Source: Thereva unica (taxonomy: Eukaryota; Arthropoda; Insecta; Diptera; Therevidae). Taken from it: a stretch of DNA of 64,000 nt. Position numbers and translations under genes: made by a program. Below the pieces are notes generated by a model that was not told where the DNA came from, ran no database searches, and worked only from the letters and a program-made list of their open reading frames with translations. The stretch lies in NCBI GenBank assembly GCA_949987705.1, contig OX465283.1, positions 134,132,101 to 134,196,100 on the forward strand. Reading direction: 5' to 3'. This document shows, one piece after another, positions 12,543 through 24,405 of this stretch. How positions within the stretch are numbered: position 1 is the first letter of the stretch; each line of letters opens with the position of its first letter.

Positions 12543-12705
12543 TTGCGTACATTTTATGTTGTCTGGTGGGTTACATGTTGGATGCCCTTACTTTTTATTT
12601 TAATCTATGTTCAATCTCTACTAATATTTACTAATATTTTATTTTTGCATGTCTCAGCTGAGCCACGGCAGTGGTAAATATTTCTCAGCCCTGCTGGGAA
12701 GTGTG

Positions 12706-12722
12706 CCTTCTGTGTTAGAAGG
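12706..12722 (+). repeat. 17-nt hairpin at the LINE 3' end
   Basis: CCTTCTGTGTTAGAAGG forms a 6-bp stem 164 bp after the LINE stop and directly before the (TA)n tract. A second copy, CCTTCTGTGCTAGAAGG, lies at 13544-13560 on the other side of the (TA)n and long-TIR element. Only the loop differs. Confidence 0.6.
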
Positions 12723-12730
12723 GAAACTCT

Positions 12731-12731
12731 A

Positions 12732-12812
<81 letters not shown>

Positions 12813-12822
12813 ATATATATTA
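12731..12822. repeat. (TA)n microsatellite
   Basis: About 90 bp of TA dinucleotide with a short GTGTGTGTG interruption at the right. It serves as the LINE tail or as the landing site of the element at 12820. The long Ile-Tyr ORFs read through it are artefacts. Confidence 0.9.
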
Positions 12823-13486
12823 GGGTGGTCCTTAAAAAACTTTTTTCTTCATTTTCTTTGGGGCGCCCTGTTACTTTGTTCTACTATATAAAAAAGGATT
12901 ACTGTAATTTTTTGGGATTTTTAGACTTAGGTTTAGAGGTCGCTACCGCTATGTATAAATTCAATATTTTAGGAATGACATCTGGTCCTATTTGGGCCTT
13001 CTTCAATGGTTCTTCTTCATTTTTGTTGCTTTCATTTGTTAAAGCATCCAACATTTTCCTTTACAACAGCTAGTTTCAAGCACGATCTGCTTATACTTAC
13101 CCAAGAAATGATTTGCAGCTTTTGAAGAATTTAAAAGATTATGAAAGTGTCAATAAGGAAATTTCAAAGTGCGCAATGAAAAATTATTTCTCCGGCATTT
13201 GTATTACTTATCAGAGGAACTATCAGAGGAAATGTTTGCATTTGTACTTTTTAATGACGAAGCTCTTGTAGACAAGGCAAAAAAAAATGAAGAAAAGCCA
13301 TAGAGGAAGGCCTAAATAAATCCAGATGTCATTCCTAAAATATTGAATTTATACTTCGCGGTAGCGACCCCTATACCTCAGTCTAAAAATCTCAAAAAAT
13401 TACAGAAATCCTTTTTTATATAGTAGAACAAAGTAACAGGGTGCCCCAAAGAAAATTAAGAAAAAAGTTTTTAAGGACCACCCTAA
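12820..13486. mobile_element. Long-TIR non-autonomous DNA element (667 bp)
   Basis: Terminal inverted repeats of about 165 bp (12820-12985 and 13322-13486) begin TTAGGGTGGTCCTTAAAAA and are about 90% identical by eye. Shared inner landmarks are GTTACTTTGTTCTACTATAT and ATTTTAGGAATGACATCTGG. The middle 340 bp is unrelated to the arms and has no clear ORF. It sits in TA repeats, so the target duplication cannot be read. Superfamily not assigned. Confidence 0.8.
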
Positions 13487-13570
13487 TATATATATATGTA
13501 TGTGTATGCATATATAGATTTTCATGCTTAGCTGAAAAGTGCGCCTTCTGTGCTAGAAGGGTTATCTTGC

Positions 13571-13800
13571 TTAAAACAATATGGTATAGTCAATATACCT
13601 TTAGATCCATGGCGGCAGTCTCAGGAGGGCGGATTGAAATATTCTACACAACCCCTTCGACATGGGTATCAAATGAAAGGGTGTGATACGTAGAACACCA
13701 TAAGCTATATAGTATACTCAATATATCGTTTGGCCCATGGCGCTCATCACAAGAGGGCGGATTACCATTGTCTTCACAACCCCCTCAACATGGGAATATG
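13571..13800 (-). repeat. Two units of the 128-bp repeat family, inverted
   Basis: TAGTATACTCAATATATCG, CCATGGCGGC/CATGGCGCTC, AGAGGGCGGATTACCATT and ACAACCCCNTCNACATGG are reverse complements of boxes in the array at 24406-26060. Roughly two diverged units are present here, next to the second LINE-end hairpin. Confidence 0.65.
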
Positions 13801-14059
13801 GAATGGCGGCCAAAATGTTACGCGGCGTGACGTAGACCAAATTTCAAGGAAGAAGGGCCACTCGCACTTTCTGATTAGGAAGAACGCGTTAAACGGCTGG
13901 CGCAGCGCCAGTGAGTCTACGAATGTATTTGCGCTTCGGCGCTGGTGACACGGAGCCCTAAAATTTTTTCGTGGAACCTTAAGGTCCACTTCCCACTTTG
14001 GGAATCACTGGTATACAGAAACAAGAATTTCTTAGAACTAATTTTATCATCGTAAAACA

Positions 14060-14870
14060 GACCACAAGCCTCTATGCTACGAGTCTCAGCAGACTTGGGA
14101 GAAACCGTCACCAAACGAACACGACAACTGGATTGTATAAGTCAAAAGGAAAGGACAACGATTGATTTGGAAGCAACTGCTAAGGAGCAATTGAGTGATC
14201 CAGACCTCGCTAACTTGTTAAGCGATCGAACTACAATAATCAACTTGAAACGATGCCTTCTTGCCAACAGCAAATGTGAATTGTATTGCGACAAAAGTGA
14301 ACACGCAGTACGACCTTACCTATCAGAAAGGTCAGGAAAGCAGATTGCAAGACCTTACACGGATTAGCGAACTCAGGGTTACAATCATCAAGTAAATTGT
14401 TTACCAAAAATTAATAAGCATACAAGAAGTCCGTTGGCCCATTTCAACACCCCTTACTGCCGTTTTGAACGTGTTAGTGTGGAAATCGTGTGGTTTTCAT
14501 TCATCAGAAGGCAGAACTAATTGCTTCACGTTAATAGATCATTATTCAAAATGGGTGGAAGTGCTGCCAATAGAAGAAGACAATTTAAAGTCAATCTTCT
14601 TACACAGTTGACAAGATTATTAGGTTCTAATTGTATTCATACGACCCCATGCCATCCGCAAAGCGACGGCGTAATAGCAAGTTTTTACAGGGCTTTAAAA
14701 TTTACATTGGGACGACTAAATAAGTGGGAGCGGACACGCAGACTACTAACAATATTCCTCGGCATTAGAACAGCGTTCAAAGAGGACCTTAACGTAACCA
14801 TCGCAGATATAGTTTATTTACATTCCTCCAGCCCAGAGGTAAAGGATCGGCTTACATGATAAAGCAGCCA
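14060..14870 (+). pseudogene. Ty3/gypsy integrase remnant
   Basis: An ORF from 14074 ends in KCELYCDKS and VRPYLSE, the region before the integrase zinc finger. In another frame follow FTLIDHYSKWVEVLPIEEDN (first catalytic Asp region, about 14525-14575) and LTRLLGSNCIHTTPCHPQSD, VIASFYRALK, WERTRRLLTIFLGIRTAFK (about 14610-14790), the usual end of the integrase core. In the ASFYR box the usual Glu of the DDE triad is replaced by Ser, and the zinc-finger segment is lost. It is dead, and in the opposite orientation to the intact gypsy at 58.7-63.1 kb. Confidence 0.7.
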
Positions 14871-15639
14871 CAACTACATTATGAGTCGTCAGAAGAACTA
14901 CAGAGCTATCAAACAGCACAGATCACATGAGAAAGGGAGTGCTGTGGTGGCACCAGCAAATACCATGTATTTTATGAAAACATCTAACAGTAGACTTGTT
15001 CAATACGTACGACTCATGGCCAGCTCCCCAATTGAAACACTAAACACAGTAAACAGGATCAGCAACACTGATTTTTGAATGGTAAATAGCACAAAAGCCA
15101 AGGCAGATGGAGTCTTGGAGTGCACCATGAATTTTTTAAGAAGATATTAAAAGAGTTCAGAAAAAGAACCTTAACGACCCACGTTTTGAATTAGAGAATT
15201 TACTGCCTACATAGTTTTGTGATACCTACATAGTTTTGAGAGACAAATAGCAAAATAACTAAACCAGCGTTAGACTTGGAGTGTTGCAAGAAATATTCAA
15301 GCAACTTTTGGAGATATTAAAGAAAGTTCAGAATAAATTCTCTTAAGGATCTCCTTTTTAAGTTACAGTGAAATATGTGCGATTTATCGTACACTATTGT
15401 TTTTATTAATGAAATGAAAGTCATATTTTTTACGAGTACAAAGATACTCTTTTTGTGTAAATCGAACTTTGTTTCTTAACTTTTTTATTCTAAATCATTC
15501 AGCTACATTTTTTCCCCAAAACCAAAATTCAAAATACCCTATCTTAAAAACGGACAGAGATAGAGCTCTGTCAGTCAAACCCCACAACTCCAAAATCAAA
15601 TAGTAATTCTGAGACGTACATATGACAAAACCTTACTAT

Positions 15640-16400
15640 GGAGAGCACAAAACAAAGAAACAACCAGAGCTGTAAAAATTCGAAACAACATGCTGAAATC
15701 CACATGCACAAACAGAGCTGGCTCACCGGCTACGCTTGCTTGTGAATATTGTCAAACAACTGGCAGGCAGTTGTCTGGATTTTGGTATACCCAGCTAAGG
15801 CTTCGCCTTCGTAACCGACTGCAAGTTGCCCTCAACGCCACGGCTAGGATAGCGCTTTTGGCATTACCTACCACAAATCTAGATACTCTCTGCATTGAGG
15901 CTGGTTTCATTGACATGGACTATAGAAGAGACCTACTCCAACAGAATAAAATAGCAAAAAGCTGAGTTAAAGCAAACCAACATACCACAGGCTACATGAT
16001 ACTACAGCACAGCACAGAGCTACACTCCATCACTGCTATGGGGCCTTACAGGCATGCCGGATAGAGCAATAAACAAACCGATCAACCACACTCCAATGGC
16101 GCGCACACCCTTCCCCTTGAAAATGTAGTAGGGAGCCCAAAACACACAGTAGTAGTTCTAGGTATCACTTACAACATTTCTTCTTTACATGCTAAGAGGT
16201 AACAAACTCACTGCGACAACTTAACTATCATAAGCCAAGATTCGACCCAGACTATTTTGCCACTGCTAAACGCCCATGGCTTACTAATGGTGTTCAGACC
16301 ACACACTATGACTATACAAACAGATTCCACATCTACTAACAACCACAGAAGCTGACCTTTTAACGTACATAGCCCACCAACTCTAAATAATAGAATACTA
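15640..16400 (+). pseudogene. LINE RT C-terminal remnant
   Basis: A 91-codon frame at 15690-15965 ends in RLQVALNATARIALLALPTT and NLDTLCIEAGF, resembling the post-RT thumb region of LINEs (x-N-x-x-R-x-x-L-x-x-L-P-T-T-P). Later text includes VVVLGITYN (about 16145), the LGVT-type box, but in the opposite relative order, so two fragments may be juxtaposed. Heavily decayed. Confidence 0.45.
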
Positions 16401-16429
16401 ACCAGATACTAAACCCAGATAGTAACCTG

Positions 16430-18420
16430 ACAGTCTCAGGCTTGAACATGCAGCTCTAAACAAAGGAGTTGCGCTGACGGCCTTCTTCGATATCGAGGGA
16501 GCCTTTGACAACACATCCTTTGATACTATAGCTAGGGCTCTAAGTAGACACAGTCTAAGTAGCACTTTCTGCAACTGGATTGACTCTATGTTGAGAACTC
16601 GCAAACTAATTGTTTCTCATGTTGAGGGGTCTCTGGAGGGCACTTTAGCAAGAGGCTGCCCGCAGGGAGGAGTTTTATCTCCACTTCCCTGGTGCCTTGT
16701 TGTAGATGAACTCCTCAAGCTGCTCAACGGTCGAAACATTTTCGCCCAAGGTTATGCTGACGATGTCGTCATAGTAATTACAGGTGAATCTGAAGGCGCC
16801 ATGTCAAGTTAATCTGGTATCTAGCTGGTGCGAGAGTGTAGGTCTAAAAGTCAATCCCGACTAAAAGATTCTAGTTCCTTTCACCAGGAAAAGATCACTA
16901 CCGGGAATTCGGGAACCTACATTCGCGGGCAGAACTATAGGCTTTTCACAACAAGCCAAATATTTAGGAGTGACGCTAGATGCCCAGCTCAACTGGAAAC
17001 AGCATATGGACACTCTGATGTGTAGAACGCGCAGATCCCTGTGGGCTTGCCGCAGAGCTTGTGGTTTTACCTGGGGGTGCAACCGAAAACCATGTATTGG
17101 ATATTCACCACCATCATAAGACAAATGGTAACTTATGAAGCTTTAGTTTGGTGGCACAGAACGAAGCTTAAGGGTTCCATAACCATTTTAAGCCAAATTC
17201 AAAGAATGGCTTGCCCCTCCATCACTGGGGCCATCCGCACTTCCCCAACGGCAGCGCTGGAGACTCTCCTCAATTTGGTACCCCTCCACCTAGAGGTAGG
17301 GAAGTCCGCTATAAACGCGGCGCCGCGGCTGAAAGCGAATGGTTACTTGGGCGCTGGTCTTGCGCGAGGACATTCTATAATAATCAACATCATAGAAGAG
17401 ATTCCGGAAGCGGAGGTGCTATCGGACGGCATGCCCTATAAAATCTCAAAATTTAAGCAACCTTCTGTACATACCTATACAGAAAAGGCTTACCTGGACT
17501 TTTCCTAAAGTTTTGCCGGGCGGCAGGTGTAGGCGCCGGAATCTGGGGTGAAAGTCCTATTCAGCAAGGCTATAAGTCTAGGCACTCTGGCAACTGTCTT
17601 TCAAGCAGAGGTGTACGCTATTCTGGCATGCAATCATGAGAACTTAAAAAGGGCCTACCAAAATAAACGGATTTTTATCTTCTCTGATAGCCAAGGGGCA
17701 ATTAGAGCGATAAGATCCCGTAGGACCAAGACGAAATTAGTTTGGGACTGCCAACGTGCTCTTCATGAGTTGGGCGTTCTTAATCAAATTACACTTGTCT
17801 GGGTCCCGGGTCACCAGGGCTTCGAAGGCAATGAAAGTGATGAAAGTGCGGATGCCCTGGCTAAACAGGGCTCTGATTTAGAATTCATTGGTCCAGAGCC
17901 GGCTATTGGGGCACAGTCCAGCTTGCTACAAAGGGCCCTGGCCGATCGGACTCTGATGAAACATATTGAACGCTGGAGGTCCGCGCCTGGACTGGTCAAT
18001 TTTAAGCGGTTCCTTCCAGTGCCGTCCCCTAAGACGGCCAAGGAATTATTACGGCGCAGTAGGAGTGATGTTAGGACACTTGTTGGCTTAATTACCGGAC
18101 ACTGTGCCCTAAATTACCACTTATGAAAGCTATTAAGGGCGGAGGACCCTACATGTAGGCTTTGCCTAAAAGAGGATGAGTCTGCCCTCCATGTTCTCTG
18201 TGAGTGCCCTGCAATAGCGAGAAGCAGGGTCTCTTTGTTCGAGAAGTCCCTGCTCGAACACTCAAGTTTAAGCGACAAACCACTAGGCAGACTGCTGAAC
18301 TTGTTCAGGCGGTCTGGCCTACAAATATGAGGTGTAGGGATTGTAGTACAATAGGCCAACTTAATGGCCGCAGTACCTTTGGACCTAATACCTCACACAG
18401 GAAAAAAAATCTGACAGTCC
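16430..18420 (+). pseudogene. I/R1-group LINE ORF2: RT, RNase H and zinc knuckle
   Basis: In shifting frames one can follow FFDIEGAFDNTSFDTI (first Asp, about 16480-16530), ARGCPQGGVLSPLPWCLVVD (16648-16707), GYADDVVIVI (catalytic pair, about 16750-16782), AKYLGVTLDAQLNWKQHMD (about 16955-17010), then RNase H. The RNase H lies largely in one open 192-codon frame (17548-18126) with AEVYAIL, FSDSQGAI and WVPGHQGFEGNE...DALAKQG. The first RNase H Asp is upstream in another frame and damaged. A zinc-knuckle-like CRLCLKEDESALHVLCECP follows at about 18150-18215. An RNase H after the RT points to the I/LOA/R1 side of the non-LTR tree. Several frameshifts; inactive. Confidence 0.75.
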
Positions 18421-18508
18421 TCATTTAATTATTAACACCCCCGGTTCTGGCCTCAAAAAGATCGTAAAGTTTTTATAGACTTAAACTAAGCCTATCAATA
18501 AAATATAC

Positions 18509-18523
18509 CCCCCCCCCCCCCAC
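18509..18523. repeat. Poly-C tract
   Basis: A run of about 15 C in AT-rich sequence, close after the LINE end at about 18420. The region from here to 19885 has no supported gene. Confidence 0.8.
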
Positions 18524-18599
18524 CGTTATTTTATTTTTTGTCTACTTTCTAACATTTACCGCTTGCATGCCAGGACGGGACACCCTGTATAGGTGCTTC

Positions 18600-19885
18600 C
18601 TAGTACTACCTTTACCCATAAATCATTTTTGGTGTTCTGTGTAGTAACTGGAACTATTCTACTCAATACGAGTTTTCTAAATCCTTTAGGTGTGAAAATT
18701 ATTCCAAAAATTTTCCAATATTGCTTGCTTTTACTTTCTCAAGCCCATATAATCTTTTCATCATCTTCATCTAGTTAGTCACTTTACTATAGTTATCTCC
18801 TAACCTAAAGTGCTTCAATTCCAAATTATGGCAAACCCTCTATTTCTGCCTGCGGCTAACATTTCCAACTTAATCGCAATTTGCACACTTTTCCTTAACT
18901 TTAGCACATTACCAATTTTAAGCGCGTCTTGCAATTTAGGCACCCTACAAATTTTGCGTTCGTAATTGACATGTTCGGAGAATATTAACCAAAAATCAAA
19001 ATTAGAAAATAATTTCGGTTCGACAGTAGCGGATAATTTAGCTCATCAATTTCGCTCTTAAAACGAATTTCCCGCGCATTTTGCATGGAAGCATGAATTT
19101 CGCTCATCCGCCATTTAATATTATTCGAGTTTCCACTTAATCATGCGCATAGATTGCCTAGAAATCGAATCGCTAGTAAATTTTTTTTTTGATTTTGATT
19201 TATGTTTACCTGCGCTAATGTGAATTCTTCAAAAGTATTAACTGCATAGTTAATTAATTTTCCCTTTTTTAAGTGTTGTTAAATAGTGAATGGATGAAAA
19301 GATTAGATGGAAGTTTAGTCTGTTCCGGTTTGGTAGAGCGCGTTGATAGTGCGTCATTGTTGATATTGATATTATGTGGTAGTACGTTTTGTCGCACCTT
19401 ATGCCGCATATCTTTGATCTCTCTGTTGCTATGGCGATATCTAGCATGATGCATTTATGCATAAGTAATTTTATTTTCCAAAAAGCGGTTCGTAATAGAG
19501 GCGTGATGATACCGGTATTAGGAGATCAATCAGAATGTCTTTAGTATATGTCGACTTATATTGTATACTTTAGAGAAATTCAGAAGTTTGACTATTGGAG
19601 ATAGTAAAAAATAAATTAAATTTTTAAATCAAGTTTATTTTATTCACACTTCATTTTCAAGATTACGTGAACTTCAATTGTTTTAATGTTATTTAATATC
19701 TTCAATTACTTAAATAATGCGAGCATAGCTAAGTCTTGTTCTTGGTCGTGCTAAATGTGCAAGACCAAGGCAAGACTGACACACCAAGACCATTTTGGCT
19801 CATAACTACCACTTGGCAAGTGACTGACAAGTAATACCTGTATCATTTTACTTATGATAGTATACTGATCCTTGATCCGGTGTCA
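18600..19885. other. Intergenic, no supported gene
   Basis: AT-rich with short frames only. Around 19725-19830 the words AAGACC/CAAGAC repeat (GCAAGACCAAGGCAAGAC), probably remains of a MITE, but I could not fix its ends. Confidence 0.4.
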
Positions 19886-19890
19886 GGTCA

Positions 19891-19940
19891 GCAGGGCCGG
19901 ATTGGCCTATGGCCCATTCGAGTAAATACTCGAAGGGCCG
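19891..19940 (+). repeat. hAT-like terminus with subterminal hairpin
   Basis: CAGGGCCGGATTGGCC looks like a hAT 5' end. It is followed by a hairpin with arms GGCCCATTCGAGT and ACTCGAAGGGCC around AAAT (19911-19938). No matching right end or target duplication was found, so this may be a solo end. Confidence 0.35.
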
Positions 19941-20078
19941 AGACGCCGGCGGCCGGAGGTTGAGTGTTGTTTTTTTTTTTTGTGAAGAAACTTAAAGTTT
20001 CGTAATAATTGTGACTACGCTCACGAAGATCGGCCCGAATTTGACATTTCCTCTTTCTCGCCTCTCTTATATATCTTA

Positions 20079-20110
20079 CTAGCTGGAACCTGGTGCGCCT
20101 CGCTGCACCC
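20079..20110 (-). mobile_element. Helitron 3' terminus (minus strand)
   Basis: Read on the minus strand, a GGTGC...GCACC stem is followed by AGGTTCCAGCTAG and then T, which fits a Helitron 3' end (hairpin, CTRR, host T). The 5' TC end would lie at higher coordinates but was not recognised. Confidence 0.45.
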
Positions 20111-20879
20111 ATAAGCCAATCGTATGGCGTGCGCCAAAACAATTAGGAATTTAAAAATCGCTTTTTCCATTTTCCTACCACGAAAGTACATTCGAAAATA
20201 AAAATGTTACTCACCCGCGCCCATATCACAATTCAACGGTCTCACTGCCACACTTGTCAATCTGACATTTTTGATTCCGAAAAATAAAATAATAAAATGT
20301 TCTGCTATGAATTGGAATTTCGCAATTTCCAACGTCCAAAAATTGTTTTGAAAATGTTCGGACATACACGTTAATATCCCATCAAAGGATAATAAGTTAT
20401 TCTTGGTGAAGCAAGACCCATTTACCCCGAGAGTAAGATAACAAACCGGTTAACCAAGTATTAAGTGTACCCCTGCCAAATAAGAGTTATATTAAGCGCA
20501 CCCCACCGTTATTACTGTTACGTTTCGTTTAATGCATTTCTAAGATTTTTAAAGCATTCAGATGCCTAAGAAAAACTAATCAATGTAAAGAACTTGTCAG
20601 GCTTGACCAAAAAGAACAAATTTTTCAGTAACTGCGTAGGACGTGTAGGAGGTAGAAAACAATTCTCCGTCAAAAAAGTGCTGATCCAAGTTTCGAAAAT
20701 TCGTGATGTTTGTAAAGGGTAATTCAGTTTTTTCACGATTTTTAAAGTGTCGGGTTTTGACAAGTAATGTTTTGTTGGAAAGCTATCGCTGTGCAAAATC
20801 CAAAAAAGATCACTTCGTTTAGAACGGGTCCATGGACTTTATTAGATATTAGCAAAACTTATCAATTTAAGGTCTTTCT

Positions 20880-21306
20880 GACACTTAGCCGGAATTTTTT
20901 CATTTAAACAAAAGTAAAAGCTCGACCGAATGATATGAAAATTTTTTCAGAGCATTTTTTCGTTAATATTCTTCTTTCGGCACATCAAAGAAGTCGAAAC
21001 AGATAAAAAAATTACGAAAGTTCTTTAAACAATAAAACGGTTCGACCGAATTTTATGGAATTCTTTTCAGATCATATTTCCGTTAATGCGTTTCGAAGGA
21101 CACCTCAACTACGTCGATATGTGTTTTTGGTTCGCGCGATATCGTGCAGGAAAAATGACCACATTCGTACGTACACACACACATACTTCTTCTCAAATTT
21201 TTGTTTAAAATGCTATTGGGACTTTGAAAAATGAAAATACGTTGGAAATTTCGATTACGAATTTCGTACCGAGTACAATAACTTCCCTATAAACTGGGAA
21301 GTTAAA
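20880..21306. repeat. Second copy of the 146-bp repeat family
   Basis: Contains AAAGCTCGACCGAATGATAT, a second GTTCGACCGAATTTTATGG, CGCGCGATATCGTGCAGG at about 21134 and an ACACACACACATAC stretch. The tail ends in the hairpin AACTTCCCTATAAACTGGGA-AGTT (21282-21303). Only about two diverged units are present, against four to five at 9.5 kb. Confidence 0.65.
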
Positions 21307-21350
21307 AAACGTCATGCCTTTTCCACATTCCACAAGACAAAAATGTCGTA

Positions 21351-21783
21351 GGGTGAGTTGCACCAGTTGACTTTAACGGTAACAAAAGCTGGATCGGCTA
21401 TCAAATCTCCGGTTAGCCGAAAAAAGAGTTGCACCGTTTAACCATAACGTGACGTAAGATTTTAACTTTAACGAAGCCATTTCGGCTGGTTAGTGTTACT
21501 GTTAACTTATGGCAGTTGTCATAGATACAGACAGGGCAGGGGTGCCATTTTATGTAAATTTAAATCAAAGTCATGAATGACGCGGAAATGTGAAAGTTTG
21601 ATTCCAGAGTTACCAAAATCACACGAAAATCCCTTTTTTGCCAAAGGAAATTTAGGGATATTTTACTTTAACAAACAATTGGGTGGTGCAACTCATTTTT
21701 ACAAACTGAAACTAGAACAACTTTTTTATTGTTAAAGTAAATTTTAACAATTACTTTAATTAATGACTTGTTCCAACTCACCC
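21351..21783. mobile_element. MITE with GGGTGAGTTG termini (433 bp)
   Basis: The ends GGGTGAGTTG and CAACTCACCC are perfect inverted repeats, flanked by GTA on the left and TTA on the right, a near match to a 3-bp TWA-type target duplication. The sequence near both ends is rich in TTTAAC/GTTAAA. It has no coding capacity. PIF/Harbinger-like is a guess from the TSD. Confidence 0.5.
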
Positions 21784-21789
21784 TTATTA

Positions 21790-23100
21790 TGCAAAAGATT
21801 ACATTAGTTTTAAAAAAATACCCCAAAATTCCTTTCAACAAAATTGCACTAAACGTAACAAAATATGACTTAACCCAAGCGCGGTCGACCGACGATAAGG
21901 GACCCATTATAGTTCGTCGCCTCACCATTCCATATAAAAACCGTTGTTCTTTTAACTTAAAAAGATCTCAGTCTCTGCAACAAAATAAAACTTTTAAACT
22001 TAAACCATAAAATAAACTAAATAACAAAATAAAACATATTCTTTTTACACTTAAAACAGAGCTCAGTCTATAACAATAAAAAACGAAGTTCGTTCTCATT
22101 TATCTAGTGACTCTATAATATTCATTGGTTGTGCATGGTTTTTATTTTTAAAAATGTCCTTAATGCCATTTAGAAATGTCGTTGTCGTTTCTTGCAAGAT
22201 GGCTTTTGTGGCAGCATTAAATTTTTTATCGGATTCTCCCTCTTTCTTGAAATAGGTTTCTGTCTAACTTATAACCAATGAGTATTTTCTGCTGCTCGTA
22301 GAATTTTTTATTGGAAACTTCTTGGGTTTTTTACATTAATTCCTGCAGCTTTTCTATGCTTTTGGTATACATATATAACTTTCTTTGCTGGGAGTTTTTC
22401 TCCTTTATCATGATGTACTGTCTTAAATTGACATTAAGTATAAGTGTGCAAATTGATAGTATAACGTACAAGGAACTACCTGGGTTTTATCTGCAATCTC
22501 TGTAATATTTTCAGCGGAAGTGATAATAAGCTCTGCACTTGCATTACATCTAATAATGCTTTTGTTTCCTGATACAACCCGACGAAGGCGTAACAATAAT
22601 CATAACAAACCTAAAAAATTTATGCTGTAATGTCAATCTCTCAATCGAAGCGCCTTTACGACGAAATTTCGATTCTATCCAGCCTCAAATATTGCATCGA
22701 AAAGGTTCGATCCAATTTGAATTCGATACATGGATTATTTAAGATCCGAGCCAGCTTAAAGGCCAGCCTCAATTTCTATTTCTCAATTACTTTTGTGTTG
22801 TTTTCTTCTTACTTAGCCTCAGCCAACTTTGTTTTCATAGCAGGTCTCTTTAGCTAAGTAAAACCGGTAGTAGAAGCACGATGTCCCTACAAGCTTAGCT
22901 TACTACTAAACCTTCTACCTTTCAGCATCATCATGTCGATAGTGAGTAATTTTTGTACCGTCGCTATCTATAATGATCTCCTCTGGCCACTTAGCCGATC
23001 TTGATCGGGGGCTGTCAGTTATATAATGCCTTTTACTGACAAAGTATAGCTCTATCACGGTGGATCTTCTCTTTCCGGCAATGCTTGTGGGACTCCATTA
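21790..23100. other. Intergenic, no supported gene
   Basis: AT-rich. Short frames at 22.3-22.9 kb are hydrophobic but lack any family signature. Confidence 0.45.
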
Positions 23101-23109
23101 ACAGGAACA

Positions 23110-23530
23110 GGCTGCACAGGGCTCCGACATAGTACAAAGAAGCTTGCCGATCGGACTTTGAAGAAACAAACCGAATGGTGGATGTCCGAGCCAGGGGACT
23201 CCTTTGTTTCACCGTGCACATAACTGAGCCCCCCTTTGCGGAATTCGTCCATCAGGACGGGCCAGCTCTAATTCGTGAGCCGTTTCCTAACTGGGCCAAG
23301 AAATTTTTGAGAAGCAGTAGAAAGAATGCCAGGGCACTGGTTGGTTTTGTTATCGACTCTGTTCTAAATTACCACTTATGGAAGATAGGAAAGGCGAAGA
23401 ATCCTCCAGGTAGCATTGCCTTGAGGAGGATAAGTCTACCCGCGATAGTAATGTTCGAGCAGTCAAGTCTAAGTCAAAAGACACTTGGCGGTCTTGGCTA
23501 CACATACGACTTATAGGGTTGTAGTTTGCG
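23110..23530 (+). pseudogene. LINE RNase H/zinc-knuckle tail remnant
   Basis: CTTGCCGATCGGACTTTGAA and the following text match the segment just after RNase H in the LINE at 17936 (ADRTLMKHIERW there). The block FLRSSRKNARALVGFVIDSV then LNYHLWKIGK (about 23290-23395) parallels LLRRSRSDVRTLVGLITGHC and ALNYHL there. It is a decayed copy of the same family; the upstream RT is absent. Confidence 0.6.
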
Positions 23531-24405
23531 AATCCAATCCCGCGAACGCCCAATTTTTGCTGGATCAGTAATGCAGGACTAGACATGAAGAATCCGCAGG
23601 ATTTGGGGAGTAGAGTCACATGTTATAAGAACCGGGAATTAATAGAGAAATACTAACAATATTGCAAAGTATTAATAAAAATAGATTTAAGCTATCCCGA
23701 AGACGAGTTGACTGCTTGCCCCTGTACGGAAAAGGAAATCCGTACACGGTACGACAGAAACGAGACTGACTTGAATGTAGTTTGAACTGGCCCCATGCGA
23801 CTGTTCTTACGTCACAGCCTTAGTCGGCTGGTTAGAAGGACTCTCTTGTTTCAGGAGGCATAACACTCCGTCGAGGTAGTCTCCTGCTAACTCCGACTCC
23901 CAGGTAGAAAATTACTATCGGGACGACGTTGGCACGACAACGTTATTCGACAACGTCGCGCCAACTATGGGTCAACTGTGGGATGTGACATCTTTTGACA
24001 ACGTTGAACCGTTATCGTATGCCAACGTTAAACCGTTATCGTATGCCAACGTTGAACCCTTATCGTATGCCGAACCCTGTGCGTATGGTTCTTTATTGCA
24101 TGCCAACATTGGTACTGTATTGTATACCAGCATTACCCTGATACTAAATGCCAACATCAGCCCGACGTCAAGTGCCTTTGTCACACTTATGAAGCCTACA
24201 TTTGTCATATATATGGAGCTAACGTGGAATTTCGTTTAAAAATTGTAAAAGCTTAAACAATGCTGTTATTATCGTATTTATTTATTACTAGCAAAAACCC
24301 GCGTGCGTTGCAACGCCTTTCAATGAAATAAGATTATGGGGACACAGTCTGCGATAGGAAAATGATATAGTGAAAAAAGAACAAATCTGGGAAAATTGAT
24401 TTTGG

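Larger units (their letters stand above)
9164..14010. mobile_element. hAT-bounded composite element, 4.85 kb, exact 8-bp TSD
   Basis: The left end CAGTGGTTCCCAAACTT and the inverted right end CAGTGATTCCCAAAGTG are hAT-type termini. GTATACAG is duplicated exactly at 9156-9163 and 14011-14018. No hAT transposase is visible inside. The interior is a stack of later arrivals: 146-bp tandem repeats (9480-10135), a jockey-like LINE (10640-12722), a (TA)n tract, a long-TIR element (12820-13486) and units related to the 128-bp repeat. The core is therefore probably a small non-autonomous hAT that grew by insertion. Confidence 0.8.

Noticed and set aside
12649..13073. Open frames with long Ile-Tyr runs
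   Set aside because: They are translations of the (TA)n microsatellite and TIR sequence.
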